A DNA stretch of 39,357 nt from Modestobacter altitudinis. Lineage in GTDB: Bacteria > Actinomycetota > Actinomycetes > Mycobacteriales > Geodermatophilaceae. The stretch lies in assembly GCF_005930475.1 (NCBI RefSeq), contig NZ_SJEW01000047.1:1-39357 (forward strand). The letters are read 5' to 3'. A program made the position numbers and the translations under genes. This document shows, in pieces, positions 1-8,205 of the stretch (within the stretch, counting starts at the first letter, position 1; each line of letters begins with the position of its first letter). The notes beneath the pieces are model-generated. The model was not told the origin of the DNA. It made no database searches and saw only the letters and a program-made list of their open reading frames with translations.

Positions 1-272
1 CGCCCGTGCCGCCACCCCCACCCATGCCGTCCATGTCGCCGGCCGCCGCCTCACCGGCGGTGACGGTCCCGGCGTCGGCGCCGTCCACGGTCACGCTGTA
101 CGACTCCCCCGCGGTGACGTCGGCCGAGGAGTACACGACCGACTGCGCGTCCTTGGTCACGGTGGCCGAGGCGACGACGGTCCCGTCGGCGGAGACGACC
201 TCCACGGAGTCGCCCGCCGCGGCCGCCGTCGTCAGGACGGCTGAGATCCAGCCTTGCGTCGGGTGCACCGCC
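1..272 (-). pseudogene. C-terminal remnant of a carbohydrate-binding (Cthe_2159-type, PF14262) protein
   Basis: Reading the minus strand towards the left edge gives an uninterrupted segment with QGWISAVLTTAAAAGDSVEV near its beginning, then ADGTVVASATVTKDAQSVV, then VTVDGADAGTVTAGEAAAGD and a Gly/Met-rich tail. This order (QGW, 'VVAS..T.K..QS.V', 'AGE.Y.V', 'VTAGE' and a GMGGG tail) is the end of actinobacterial carbohydrate-binding-domain lipoproteins of the Cthe_2159 family. The calcium-binding beta-helix that should precede it is absent: the same frame meets a TGA near 375 and nothing recognisable lies before it. The only in-frame start is a GTG just before HPTQGW. I read it as a 5'-truncated remnant; the window edge cuts its 3' end, so a frameshifted but longer gene is not excluded. 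Confidence 0.55.
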
Positions 273-476
273 CGGGCCGGGCGCGACGGGCGCTGCGGCT
301 GGGGATCGACGCCGTGCGCGGCGATGACGTCGACGCGCTGGTGGCGGCCGTGTCGAACGACACGGCCAGCCGGTCACAGAGGGCTGCCAGCCAGGCCGAC
401 GACCACAGCACGGGTTGGCTTGTGTCCACGTCACTGGCCCGAGGCGGCTGGCGTGGTCAGGGACGGATGACGGCCG

Positions 477-1580
477 TCAGGCGGGCATCGGGTCGACGCC
501 GAGCCGACCCGTCGCGATGGAGAAGACCCACCGGCGCCCGGGCCACTCGGAGACGCACCAGAGCTCCTCTCCGGGCCGGGACCAGTCGAGGTCCTCCGGC
601 CCGCTCGGCAACACCCCCCGGTGGCGGTGCCACCCGTGGGGCGTACCGCTGTACAGGTCGCCGGCCGACCGCTGGCCATTGCTCGCCGTGACGAACCAGG
701 TGGACCCGTGCACGGCCACGCCCTGCATGCGGCTCGGTTGGTCCTCGTAGACCTCGAGCGGAGCGCATCGGCCATGGTCGTCAGCACGCGGGAGACCGGT
801 CCGGGGGTCGATGGGGTAGCGCGCGAGCCGGGGCCGCCGGTCGCCGTTCCGGCGGTACTCCCCCACGACGAGGTTCGGCTGGCCCTCGACCTGCCCGATG
901 GACAGGAACGAGTAACTCGGTCGACCTGGGCCCCAGCGCAGCGGAGCGCGGAACGCCATGAACTGAGGGAGCACGTAGGCGCACCCCCCGGCCCGAGAGC
1001 CGCCGACAGCGGAGCGCTGCAACAACCCGTTCCTGCCGCCCGATGAGTTCCGGTCTGCGCCGGGCGGTCGCCCAGGGAGAGCCATGACGTCCCCGAGGCG
1101 GAAGACGCGCACGCCGAAGTACGTGTCGGGGACGAAGAGGAAGCGGTCGTGGACGGCGATGCCCCCAGCGTGCACCGGGACGGTGCCCATGGTGAGGACT
1201 CCGAGACGCCGCCGCGGCACGACCAGCAGGACGTGCCGGTAGCGGGGACCCTCCGGCTGCGTCCGGTCGACGACCGAGATCCGCGCGCCCGGCGTGCGCA
1301 ACAGCCGACTGCGCTTGGCGTACCAGCTCACGAGCAGCAGTGCGCCGGACCGGACGCTCACCACGCCCTGCGGCCACCACGTGGGGTCGTTCCGGTCGAC
1401 GTCGTCCCAGGTGAATCCCTCACCCGCGGCCTCGCCCGGGACCGAGCACACGTGGGCGGCGCGGTCGAGGTCGCCGAGGACGCCCTCGAGGCCGACCTCC
1501 CGTAGTCGGGCGCCCAACGTGCCGACGAGGTCGGCCCGAGGCCGTGTCGCCGTCAGCGTGAACGGCGGTCCAGTGCCCAT
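477..1580 (-). CDS. Conserved hypothetical protein, possible beta-propeller
   Basis: A protein of about 367 residues with no signal peptide or membrane segment that I can see. It is rich in short W/Y/G strands ending in polar turns (GIAVHDRFLFVPDTYFGVRV, YSFLSIGQVEGQPNLVVGEY, GVAVHGSTWFVTASNGQ, EDLDWSRPGEELWCVSEWPG), a pattern that suggests a propeller of repeated sheets. I do not recognise a named family. Two ATGs lie close together, at 1589 and 1580. The second is preferred because a GAGG sits 9 bases upstream of it, whereas that same GAGG abuts the first. It faces away from the GtrA-like gene, with about 380 bases between them. Confidence 0.7.
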   Translation of the reverse strand: MGTGPPFTLTATRPRADLVGTLGARLREVGLEGVLGDLDRAAHVCSVPGEAAGEGFTWDDVDRNDPTWWPQGVVSVRSGALLLVSWYAKRSRLLRTPGARISVVDRTQPEGPRYRHVLLVVPRRRLGVLTMGTVPVHAGGIAVHDRFLFVPDTYFGVRVFRLGDVMALPGRPPGADRNSSGGRNGLLQRSAVGGSRAGGCAYVLPQFMAFRAPLRWGPGRPSYSFLSIGQVEGQPNLVVGEYRRNGDRRPRLARYPIDPRTGLPRADDHGRCAPLEVYEDQPSRMQGVAVHGSTWFVTASNGQRSAGDLYSGTPHGWHRHRGVLPSGPEDLDWSRPGEELWCVSEWPGRRWVFSIATGRLGVDPMPA

Positions 1581-1964
1581 GGAACCCATCCTCGATCGGC
1601 CGATGCCGGTCGGCGACCCGCCTGCGACGCGTGGTCGGCAGAAGATCTCGCCGGGAGGGGCCCGGAAGTGCTGCTGCTGTCCAGCCAGCGGCTCAACCCG
1701 GGCATGTCCAGGCTGGTGCCCAGCTGCGCTGGACGAGCCCTCCTCAGGCGATGCAAGTGCAGCCGTGGCAGCACCATCGCCGGGGAGCAGCCCGGACCTC
1801 ATCGACCTCCTCGATTGGCTGGCCTCGACCGATGACCAGTAGCGTCGCTCTCGATGGCTCGGACCGACCCGCTGACCCGGGGCCTCGGCCGGGCCGCGCG
1901 CTGTAGACCCGCGGGGATCACGCGCCGTGTCCGGCGCTCCCGCCACACGGGGAAGGAACACGAC
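1581..1964. other. Intergenic stretch between divergent genes
   Basis: This stretch of 384 bases separates the divergent hypothetical gene and the GtrA-like gene. I see no convincing gene or structured RNA in it. A weak promoter-like pair (TTGGCT, 19 bases, TAGCGT ending near 1844) points towards the GtrA-like gene. Confidence 0.4.
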
Positions 1965-2504
1965 GTGGGTCCCGTCCGGTCTCCGGCTCGTCAGGAGCGC
2001 ACTGCGGCACACGCCCCGAGCAGTCTTCCGCCTGCTGCCGGTGTGACCCCTCGAACGGTGGCACAGCCGCGACGTGGTGGAGCCCTCGGCAAAGAGGCCT
2101 CCGGATTCGCGGCCGTGGGCGCGGTCGGCCTGGCCGTCGACATCGGGGGCTACAACGCGCTCGTGCACCTTGGCGGGCACGGTTGGCTGGCCGAGCAGCC
2201 GCTCATCGCCAAGACGGTCTCGCTCATCGCGGGAACGACCGTTGCCTACGTCGGCAATCGGTTCTGGACCTACCGGGACCGGCCACGCGGCCGGGTTGCC
2301 CGGGAGTACACGCTGTACCTGGTCCTCAGCGGCGTTGCCCTCGGGATCGCGCTCGGCTGTCTCGCGATCTCGCGCTACGTCCTGGGTCTCACGAGCCCGT
2401 TGGCCGACAACGTCGCGGCCAATGGCGTCGGCCTCGCGCTGGGCAGCCTCTTCCGCTTCGTGTCCTACCGGCGCTACGTCTTCCCACCCGAGCCGCCGGA
2501 CTGA
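1965..2504 (+). CDS. GtrA-family membrane protein
   Basis: 179 residues. The GtrA domain occupies about residues 45-170, with FAAVGAVGLAVDIGGYNALV as the first membrane segment and the family landmark YVGNRFWTYR (normally 'NRxWTF') after the second; two further hydrophobic segments follow (YLVLSGVALGIALGCLAI; the segment before FRFVSYRRYVF). GtrA proteins are small four-helix membrane proteins thought to flip or help present polyprenyl-phosphate sugars for glycosyltransferases. The GTG start is chosen because GGGGAAGGA lies 7-8 bases upstream; an ATG further upstream would add an Arg-rich, unlike-family extension. The nearby PAP2 and GT-C genes fit a role in cell-envelope glycan assembly. Confidence 0.85.
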   Translation: MGPVRSPARQERTAAHAPSSLPPAAGVTPRTVAQPRRGGALGKEASGFAAVGAVGLAVDIGGYNALVHLGGHGWLAEQPLIAKTVSLIAGTTVAYVGNRFWTYRDRPRGRVAREYTLYLVLSGVALGIALGCLAISRYVLGLTSPLADNVAANGVGLALGSLFRFVSYRRYVFPPEPPD

Positions 2505-2540
2505 TGCAGTGACGGGCGGCACGAACAGCCACCGCCGGCG

Positions 2541-3647
2541 TCAGGAAGCGGACGGGGACGCCTCCCGAACTCGTCGGGATCGCGCGGTGTGCGGCCAGCT
2601 CCGGCTGCGCTCGCGCGCCGCGGCGCCTCGCCACGTTGTCGATCTCCGGAACTGACCCGTTCCCCAGCCGGCCAGCAGGACCGCTGCCACGCCGATGCCG
2701 AGCCCGGCGATGTCGTCCACGATGTAGTGCCAGCCGAAGTAGATGGTCGCTGTCACGGTCAGGACGAAGAAGACCCAGAGGAGCGTCCGCACTGCGACCG
2801 AGCGGAGCGTGAGCTGGGCGATGAGCGCCGCGGTGAAGATGATCGACACGTGCAGCGACGCGAAGGCGGCGATGCTCTGCATGCGCTCGGTCGCGTGCGG
2901 GTCGATGAGGACGATCGAGCGTGACACCAGCAGGCTGTCCTGCAGCCGGGAGACGCCGGTCTCGGGAAGGCTCCAGAACAGCTGCGGCTCGGCGTACACC
3001 GGACCCCTCGAGGGCAGGACGTAGTAGCTGGCGGCGCCGAGCGCCCAGTTGAGGCACAGGGCCGTGACGTACCAGCTCGCATGGACCGATCGACGGATCG
3101 AGACGAGGGCCAGCCCGAGTGACACCGGGACGAACATCAGGAACGCCAGGTAGACCCAGGACAGGACGTGCGCGGTGACGCCGGTGCCGAGGACGTCGTG
3201 CAGCAACTCAGCCGGCGCGATCCCCCCGGCCATCGCCCGATCGAGTCTGAGCAGCTCCTCGTCGACGAGGTGCGGCCTCAGCATGGGGAGGTAGTGCTTG
3301 AGATTGCGGTACGACACGTACGTGCCGTAGAAGGCTGCGAGCCCGATCAGCGCTGGGCGAAGGCGCCGCCAGGGCCAGCGCTCGCGGGCGATGAGGACCG
3401 TCTGCTCCGCGAAGGCGCGGGCCGAGCGCGCACGGAGCAGCGCACGGGGCAGCACGTCCGCCGCCAGGAGCAGCGCCACGATCAACGGCAGGCGCACGTA
3501 GGTCGGCCCGAGGAAGCCGTCCGGGTCGCGCAGCGGGAGCCCGAGGTACACGGCGCAGATGACGGCCGCAGCGCCCGAGACGAGGGCGACGACCACGGCC
3601 AATGCGTAGGCGCCGTCGCGGACACCACGCACGGCAGGTTCGTCCAT
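2541..3647 (-). CDS. PAP2-type membrane phosphatase (PAP2_3-like)
   Basis: 368 residues with about six or seven hydrophobic helices. The two phosphatase signatures are present in their PAP2_3 form: FASLHVSIIF (the His-bearing second motif) and YFGWHYIVDDIAGLGIG (the third motif with its His and Asp). An earlier VLPSRGPVYAEP stretch supplies the usual loop between helices. Such proteins dephosphorylate lipid phosphates, or act as inositol-phosphoceramide-synthase-like transferases, at the membrane. The Arg/Ser-rich C-terminal tail is probably cytoplasmic. It diverges from the AftB-like glycosyltransferase, sharing a promoter region of less than 80 bases. In mycobacteria a PAP2 protein (Rv3807c) also sits beside AftB, but the resemblance here is one of neighbourhood only. 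Confidence 0.8.
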   Translation of the reverse strand: MDEPAVRGVRDGAYALAVVVALVSGAAAVICAVYLGLPLRDPDGFLGPTYVRLPLIVALLLAADVLPRALLRARSARAFAEQTVLIARERWPWRRLRPALIGLAAFYGTYVSYRNLKHYLPMLRPHLVDEELLRLDRAMAGGIAPAELLHDVLGTGVTAHVLSWVYLAFLMFVPVSLGLALVSIRRSVHASWYVTALCLNWALGAASYYVLPSRGPVYAEPQLFWSLPETGVSRLQDSLLVSRSIVLIDPHATERMQSIAAFASLHVSIIFTAALIAQLTLRSVAVRTLLWVFFVLTVTATIYFGWHYIVDDIAGLGIGVAAVLLAGWGTGQFRRSTTWRGAAARERSRSWPHTARSRRVREASPSAS

Positions 3648-3724
3648 GTTCGGCTAGTTTTCTCCCAGTCGTCGGCCAGAACACGTCGCCGTCCCCGACT
3701 CGGCGTCGAGTCATCGAAAGCGGA

Positions 3725-5242
3725 GTGCCGTTGCGGACGATCAGCGTACCTGTCGAGGCGACGCCCTCCCCTCGAAGGTCCTCCGACCCGGCGAGGGCGA
3801 TCGGATGGGCCGTCGTCGCGCTGGCCGCCCTGGTCCACCTGGCACTGTGCTGGCTCTACCGCGACTTCCTCACCGATGACGCCTGGATCTCCGTTCGTTA
3901 CGCCGAGAACATCGCGGCCGGAGAGGGACCCGTGTGGAACCCGGGCGGCCCCCGGGTCGAGGGCTTCAGCAACCCACTGCTCGTCGCGATCGAGGCGCTC
4001 GCCCACGCGGTCGGCTGGTCGGCGCCGGGGGCAGCACGCTCGCTGGGCGTGGTCAGCGGCCTCGCGTGCGTGGTGCTCGTCTACGTCCAGGGCCGAGCCG
4101 TCGTGGGCGAGTGGACCGCCCGGATCGCCTCGTTGCTGACGGCCTGCAGCGCGCCCTTCGCCCTCTGGGCGGTCGGCGGCCTCGAGACGCTCCTGGTCGC
4201 TCTCGCCGTAGCCGCAGGCACGCTGGAAGTCGCCCGGCGCGATGGCGGCAGGGTGCTGCCCGCCGCGGCGGCGTTCGCCGTCCTGCCGTGGCTCCGCCCG
4301 GAAGGGCTCGCCGTCGCGGCCGCTGTGGTGGCGATCGGCGAGGTCCCCGGCCTCTTCCGGGCAGGGACGCGCCGCCGCGCGGTGCGACGGGTGGCGGTGC
4401 TCGGGGGCGTCCCGCTGTGCTCGCAGATCGTCCTCGAGGCCGTCCGGGTCGGCGTCAACGGGCACCTGCTCCCCAACTCGGTGCTCTACAAGTCCGGCGC
4501 CGGGGAGGGGTTCACGGTGCTCGCCAAGTTCCTCGACCAGGCCCTGCTGCCGACGGCGCTGGCTGCTCTCGGTGCCGTCCTCGTGACCGGCCGGGCGCGG
4601 CTGCTGGCGGTGCCGCCGGCCGTGTACGCGCTGGGATCGATCGGCACGCTGGACAGCGCGAACGCCTACAGCCGGTTCTTCATGCCCGTCTGGCCGCTCC
4701 TCGCCCTGCTGATGGCGGTGGTGATCGGCTACGTCGTCACGACCCGGGTGGAGGCGCGTCGCGCGGTGTGGGCGGGTGTTCTCGCGGCTGCAGCCGGGCT
4801 CGCACTGCTGGGGGTGCCCCCGGCCGACGTCCGGAGTGTGGAGGCCACTCAGCAGCGGTACACGGACTGCAGGGTCGGGGCCAGGGAATCGGCGCTCGAG
4901 TGGTTGCGGACCACTCCGCCGGAGACCTCCTTCGCCATCTCCGACGCCGGCCTGGTGCCGGCTCGCGCCGGGGGACGGCCCGTCGTCGACGCCTTCTTCC
5001 TGAACGAGCCCCTCATCCAGGAGACCGGCCGGCTGCCGTTCCGCGAGCGCGCAGCGCTCGTGCACGAGCGCGCCCCTGACGTCCTGGTGCTGGCGAGTCG
5101 CGACGCCCGGGGGTTCGTCGGCTACTACCCCACGGACCAGGCGATCTTCGACCATCCGGCCATGTCGGACTACCGCCTCGTGCACGTGGCGAGGGGCCGC
5201 GGCGCCGCCTGCGGTTACACCCTCATGGTGTTCCGGCGATGA
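3725..5242 (+). CDS. GT-C glycosyltransferase, AftB/ZomB-like
   Basis: About 505 residues with an N-terminal membrane helix followed by FLTDDAWISVRYAENI and GPVWNPGGPRVEGFSNPLL. This combination (DD acid pair, 'R(Y)..N', 'GxGxVWNPGxRVEGxxNPL') marks the AftB/ZomB branch of GT-C enzymes, which transfer sugars from polyprenyl-phosphate donors on the outer face of the membrane; mycobacterial AftB adds the terminal arabinofuranose of arabinan. Eight or more further helices follow, then a C-terminal soluble part (ISDAGLVPARAGGRPVVD). The GTG at 3725 gives a family-like N-terminus; longer readings add an Arg-rich lead that overlaps the divergent gene. It overlaps pgsA by four bases (ATGA), so the two are translationally coupled. 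The sugar substrate cannot be read from sequence. Confidence 0.82.
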   Translation: MPLRTISVPVEATPSPRRSSDPARAIGWAVVALAALVHLALCWLYRDFLTDDAWISVRYAENIAAGEGPVWNPGGPRVEGFSNPLLVAIEALAHAVGWSAPGAARSLGVVSGLACVVLVYVQGRAVVGEWTARIASLLTACSAPFALWAVGGLETLLVALAVAAGTLEVARRDGGRVLPAAAAFAVLPWLRPEGLAVAAAVVAIGEVPGLFRAGTRRRAVRRVAVLGGVPLCSQIVLEAVRVGVNGHLLPNSVLYKSGAGEGFTVLAKFLDQALLPTALAALGAVLVTGRARLLAVPPAVYALGSIGTLDSANAYSRFFMPVWPLLALLMAVVIGYVVTTRVEARRAVWAGVLAAAAGLALLGVPPADVRSVEATQQRYTDCRVGARESALEWLRTTPPETSFAISDAGLVPARAGGRPVVDAFFLNEPLIQETGRLPFRERAALVHERAPDVLVLASRDARGFVGYYPTDQAIFDHPAMSDYRLVHVARGRGAACGYTLMVFRR

Positions 5243-5829
5243 TCCACATGACCTGGACCCTGCCGAACGTCCTCACCGTCCTGCGCCTGCTCGCCGTCCC
5301 GTTCCTCGGCGCGGTGTTCGTCGTCGCGGGCAACACCTCCGCAGGCCGCTGGACGGCTCTCGCGCTGTTCGTGGCGGCGTCGCTGACCGACATCGCGGAC
5401 GGCTGGATCGCGCGACGTCGCAACCAGTGCACCGAGTTCGGCGCCCTGATCGACCCGATCGCGGACAAGGCCCTGATGGCCACGGCCCTGATCTGCTTGT
5501 CCGCCGACGACCTCCTCTCCTGGTGGGCGACCGCGCTGATCCTCGCCCGCGAGGCAGGCGTCACAGCGCTGCGGCTGGCTGTCCTGCACCGCGGTGTCAT
5601 CCCGGCGAGTCGCGGCGGCAAGGTGAAGACGGTCGCCCAGACGACGATGATCGTCCTCGCACTGGCCGCGCCCGGGTGGACAGGAGTGCTGGCGGCCGTG
5701 GTCACGGTGACCGTGTGCTGGACCGTGGTCACCGGCCTGGACTACGGCGTGAAGGCGCTGGCGCTGACGCGGTCCCGGGCATCCTCACTGCCGCCGTCGG
5801 CCGGTCCACGATGGCTCCTGCGCCGCTGA
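5239..5829 (+). CDS. pgsA: CDP-alcohol phosphatidyltransferase (PgsA-type)
   Basis: 196 residues. The CDP-alcohol phosphotransferase motif D-x2-D-G-x2-A-R-x8-G-x3-D-x3-D is complete at about residues 54-76 (TDIADGWIARRRNQ, then FGALIDPIADK). Four hydrophobic helices flank it. Members transfer a phosphatidyl group from CDP-diacylglycerol to an alcohol; the N-terminus (TLPNVLTVLRLLAVP) and the GALIDPIADK block are typical of phosphatidylglycerophosphate synthases. The start ATG overlaps the stop of the AftB-like gene, which implies joint expression. Because it is paired with a glycan enzyme, a specialised alcohol acceptor other than glycerol 3-phosphate is possible. Confidence 0.88.
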   Translation: MIHMTWTLPNVLTVLRLLAVPFLGAVFVVAGNTSAGRWTALALFVAASLTDIADGWIARRRNQCTEFGALIDPIADKALMATALICLSADDLLSWWATALILAREAGVTALRLAVLHRGVIPASRGGKVKTVAQTTMIVLALAAPGWTGVLAAVVTVTVCWTVVTGLDYGVKALALTRSRASSLPPSAGPRWLLRR

Positions 5830-5864
5830 TCGTCGATCCGGCGGCGAGCGGAGGCCCGTCCTGG

Positions 5865-7385
5865 TCAACAGGGCGGTGATGGAGCCAACGCCCGGGTCAG
5901 GTCCTGGCGCAACCACACCGGGTGGCCGCAGATCTCGGCGACGATCCGGTAGCGCTGGTGGAGCAGCTCGCGAAGTCGTGACCGGTCATCGATGCCCCAC
6001 GAGTCCAGGCCGGTGACCTGGACGATCCACGCTGGTGCTCCCGGACCTCCCAGCGTCGCCCGTAGCCGGGTCTGTTCGGGGTCGAGCGTGCGCATCGGCA
6101 CGCTCCACAGGTGCGGGTACGGCGATGGCATGTCGGCGGTCTCCAGGACGGCGGCATTCCCGTACGCGACCAACCCCGTGTCGCTCGGTGCCTTCGAGTC
6201 CGCCAGCCACTCGCCGATCCGCTGGCTGTACGAGACCTGCGGGACGGTCGCGTGGACCACGCCGGAGACCAGGGTCCCCAGCACGGCAGCGGCGACGACC
6301 GTCCTGCTGCAGCCCCTCATCCACGCGCCGGCCACGGAGACGGAGGGAGCCATCGCACCGGCGGCCAGCACCGCCGCCGGAGCGAGTTGCAACAGGTAGG
6401 GAGGCCAGTAGCTGCCACCGGCCACGATGGCGCCGACGCCGAAGACGAGCAGCGCGGTGATCGTCCGCACTCCCGGCTGCCCGTGCCGGGGGAAGCGGCT
6501 CGCGGCGAGGAACCAGGTGAGCACGACCGGCAGGAGACCTGTGACGAGGCCCAGACCCACCAGCAGCCACGCCCTCCGGATCGAGGCGTCGGGACTGCTG
6601 GCCCAGATGGTGTCGAAGGCGGCACCACGGAAGGCGACGAGATCACGCCATGCCGCGGACAGCCCGCTCCGGGCCGCCGTCAGCCACACCAGGGCCAGGG
6701 CACAGGGGACCAGCGCACCCACCAGGGCCGCCGGCGCGATGCGGAGAGCGCGGTGGCGAGCCGCACCGTCGTGGCTCCAGCACCCGTACAGGACCAGGCC
6801 CGCCAGGAGGACCAGTCCCTCGAGCAGGTTCTGCTTGACCAGCGGCGCGGCCGCAGCGGCCACGCCGGCGGCGCCGGCCCAGCACAGCCGGCCCGTGCCG
6901 GAGTCGGCGTGCCACGCAGAGAGGGCCAGCGCGATGGCTGCCATCACGAATGCGGCCCCGAACAGCTCGCCGTCCGCCTGCTCCGCCGCCAACCCCGGGG
7001 AGCACATCACGCCCGCAGCCACCACGGCGGCCCACCGTCCGCCGGCCGGGCCCCCGAGGAGGGTGCCCGCACGCCAGCCGGCGAGGACGAACAGGAGGAC
7101 GAACGGGATCGCGAGGACGCGGATGGCCTGGTCCCACTCCACCAGTGACGCGAGCCTGAAGATGAGCATCAGCAGCGGCGGGCGGTCCACGAAGTAGTCG
7201 CCGTACAGGAACTCCCCGCCGGTGTGCCACTGCCGCGCGACGAGCAGGTAGCCGCCCTCGTCGTTCCGCAACGGCCGGGGCACGTACGTGGCACGAACCA
7301 CCACCACGACCGAGCACAGCAGCGCGAGAGAGCGCCGCGCCGTGCTCAGATCGAGGATGGCCGGCTCGGCGTCCCTGGTCGACAT
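5865..7385 (-). CDS. GT-C glycosyltransferase, GT39/PMT-like
   Basis: About 506 residues, strongly hydrophobic with ten or more helices. After the first helix comes LRNDEGGYLLVARQWHTGGE and YGDYFVDRPPLLMLIF, the layout of the first periplasmic loop of PMT_2/ArnT-type enzymes with its acidic pair (DE) and the 'D.RPPL' element that normally reads 'DKPPL'. Such enzymes use polyprenyl-phosphate sugars to glycosylate proteins or lipids outside the membrane. A soluble C-terminal part carries PSPYPHLWSVPMRTLDPEQT. The ATG at 7385 is preferred over longer readings, which would run into the DUF2784 promoter. It is convergent with pgsA (35 bases apart) and divergent from the DUF2784 gene. Confidence 0.8.
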   Translation of the reverse strand: MSTRDAEPAILDLSTARRSLALLCSVVVVVRATYVPRPLRNDEGGYLLVARQWHTGGEFLYGDYFVDRPPLLMLIFRLASLVEWDQAIRVLAIPFVLLFVLAGWRAGTLLGGPAGGRWAAVVAAGVMCSPGLAAEQADGELFGAAFVMAAIALALSAWHADSGTGRLCWAGAAGVAAAAAPLVKQNLLEGLVLLAGLVLYGCWSHDGAARHRALRIAPAALVGALVPCALALVWLTAARSGLSAAWRDLVAFRGAAFDTIWASSPDASIRRAWLLVGLGLVTGLLPVVLTWFLAASRFPRHGQPGVRTITALLVFGVGAIVAGGSYWPPYLLQLAPAAVLAAGAMAPSVSVAGAWMRGCSRTVVAAAVLGTLVSGVVHATVPQVSYSQRIGEWLADSKAPSDTGLVAYGNAAVLETADMPSPYPHLWSVPMRTLDPEQTRLRATLGGPGAPAWIVQVTGLDSWGIDDRSRLRELLHQRYRIVAEICGHPVWLRQDLTRALAPSPPC

Positions 7386-7430
7386 CGAGGCCACGCCGCA
7401 TTCAACCCCCGAAGCCCCCTGGGCAGGCCG

Positions 7431-7443
7431 TATAGTCCGCCTC
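7431..7443 (+). promoter_or_regulatory. Probable -10 box of a leaderless transcript
   Basis: TATAGT at 7431-7436 is followed by seven bases and then the GTG start codon of the DUF2784 gene at 7444. This spacing places the transcription start on the start codon itself, and no ribosome binding site is present. No clear -35 box is visible. Leaderless mRNAs are common in actinobacteria. Confidence 0.55.
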
Positions 7444-7836
7444 GTGGTAGCCCTGGTCGCCGCGGTCGTCGTCGCGATCTTGCACATGGGCTTTCTGGTC
7501 TACATGGTGTTCGGTGGGTTCCTGGCTCTGCGCAGGTTGGCGTGGATCTGGCCGAGCATCGTCTCGACCCTCTATTCGGTCTATGTCACGGTCACGGACT
7601 TCAAGTGCCCGGCCACCGCCCTCGAGAAGTGGCTCCTCGAGAGGAGCGGGAGGACGCCGTACGAGGGCAGCTTCACCGCTCACTACCTGCGCGACGTCCT
7701 CTACCCCGCGCAGTACGAGACGGCCATCTGGTTGTGCGGGATGGGCACCGCCGTCCTGTCCTACACCGTCGTACTGGCGCGGCAGCGGCGTTCCGTCGTC
7801 CTCTGGACGACTGATCCCAAGGGGCAGTGGTCGTAG
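7444..7836 (+). CDS. DUF2784 membrane protein
   Basis: 130 residues. The order 'HMGFLVYMVFGGFLALR', 'W..P', 'CPATALEKWLLERSG', 'Y.G.F..HYL...LYP' and a last membrane helix is that of DUF2784, a small three- or four-helix membrane family of unknown function. The GTG at 7444 starts the first helix directly, as in the family, and lies seven bases after a -10 box. Oddity: the last codons (GQWS and the TAG) lie inside the end of a decayed IS982-type transposase on the other strand, so the natural C-terminus has probably been replaced by a few residues from the element. Confidence 0.8.
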   Translation: MVALVAAVVVAILHMGFLVYMVFGGFLALRRLAWIWPSIVSTLYSVYVTVTDFKCPATALEKWLLERSGRTPYEGSFTAHYLRDVLYPAQYETAIWLCGMGTAVLSYTVVLARQRRSVVLWTTDPKGQWS

Positions 7837-8170
7837 GCGATCGGTGACCGTGGGGTCGGTGCGCCGATGTGGTCGTCGTGCCAGCTGGCGGCGGTGAGAG
7901 CCAGGCTCCGCTGCGGGATGCGGCCCAAGACCCCGAGGGTTGCCGGCCGTGGTGGTGCCGGTCGGCGGTCACGCGGAGTCGGCCGTGAGGATGCCCAGCA
8001 GCACCTCGCGCTCGTCAGTCTTGGCGCCGGAGACGGCGAAGCCGACCGGCAGTCCGTGCAGCGTGCACCGCAGACGCAGCCGCAGTCCCCGAAGTAGCGG
8101 GAGTGGCTGGCGCAGCAGCCGTACCGAGCCCTGCCCCGGTGAGATCGGTCGGCTGGAACGCTCCTGGGCG
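7826..8170 (-). pseudogene. Decayed IS982-family transposase
   Basis: Three frames on the minus strand together spell pieces of an actinobacterial IS982-type transposase. Around 8120-8165 there is a weak match to 'SDLAGWARYGYC' and then YGCCASHSRYF. In the next frame LRLRCTLHGLPVGFAVSGAK and TDEREVLLGILTADSA end in a TGA near 7972. In another frame, 7826-7935, RIPQRSLALTAASWHDD and SPIAYDH match the usual C-terminus ('QRILALTAAIWHN...RSLIAYDH'). The N-terminal half and the region between the TADSA block and the C-terminus are missing, so it is a relic with frameshifts and an internal deletion. This explains the otherwise empty 370 bases between the DUF2784 and antiporter genes. Confidence 0.75.
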
Positions 8171-8205
8171 GCCGGGCTCCCGGAGCGGTCAGGGAGGATG
8201 GGGCG

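Noticed and set aside
477-2522. Very long minus-strand reading frame of 681 codons through the GtrA-like gene
   Set aside because: Its upper half is the complement of the GtrA-like gene and has no family character; only the part below 1580 looks like a protein.
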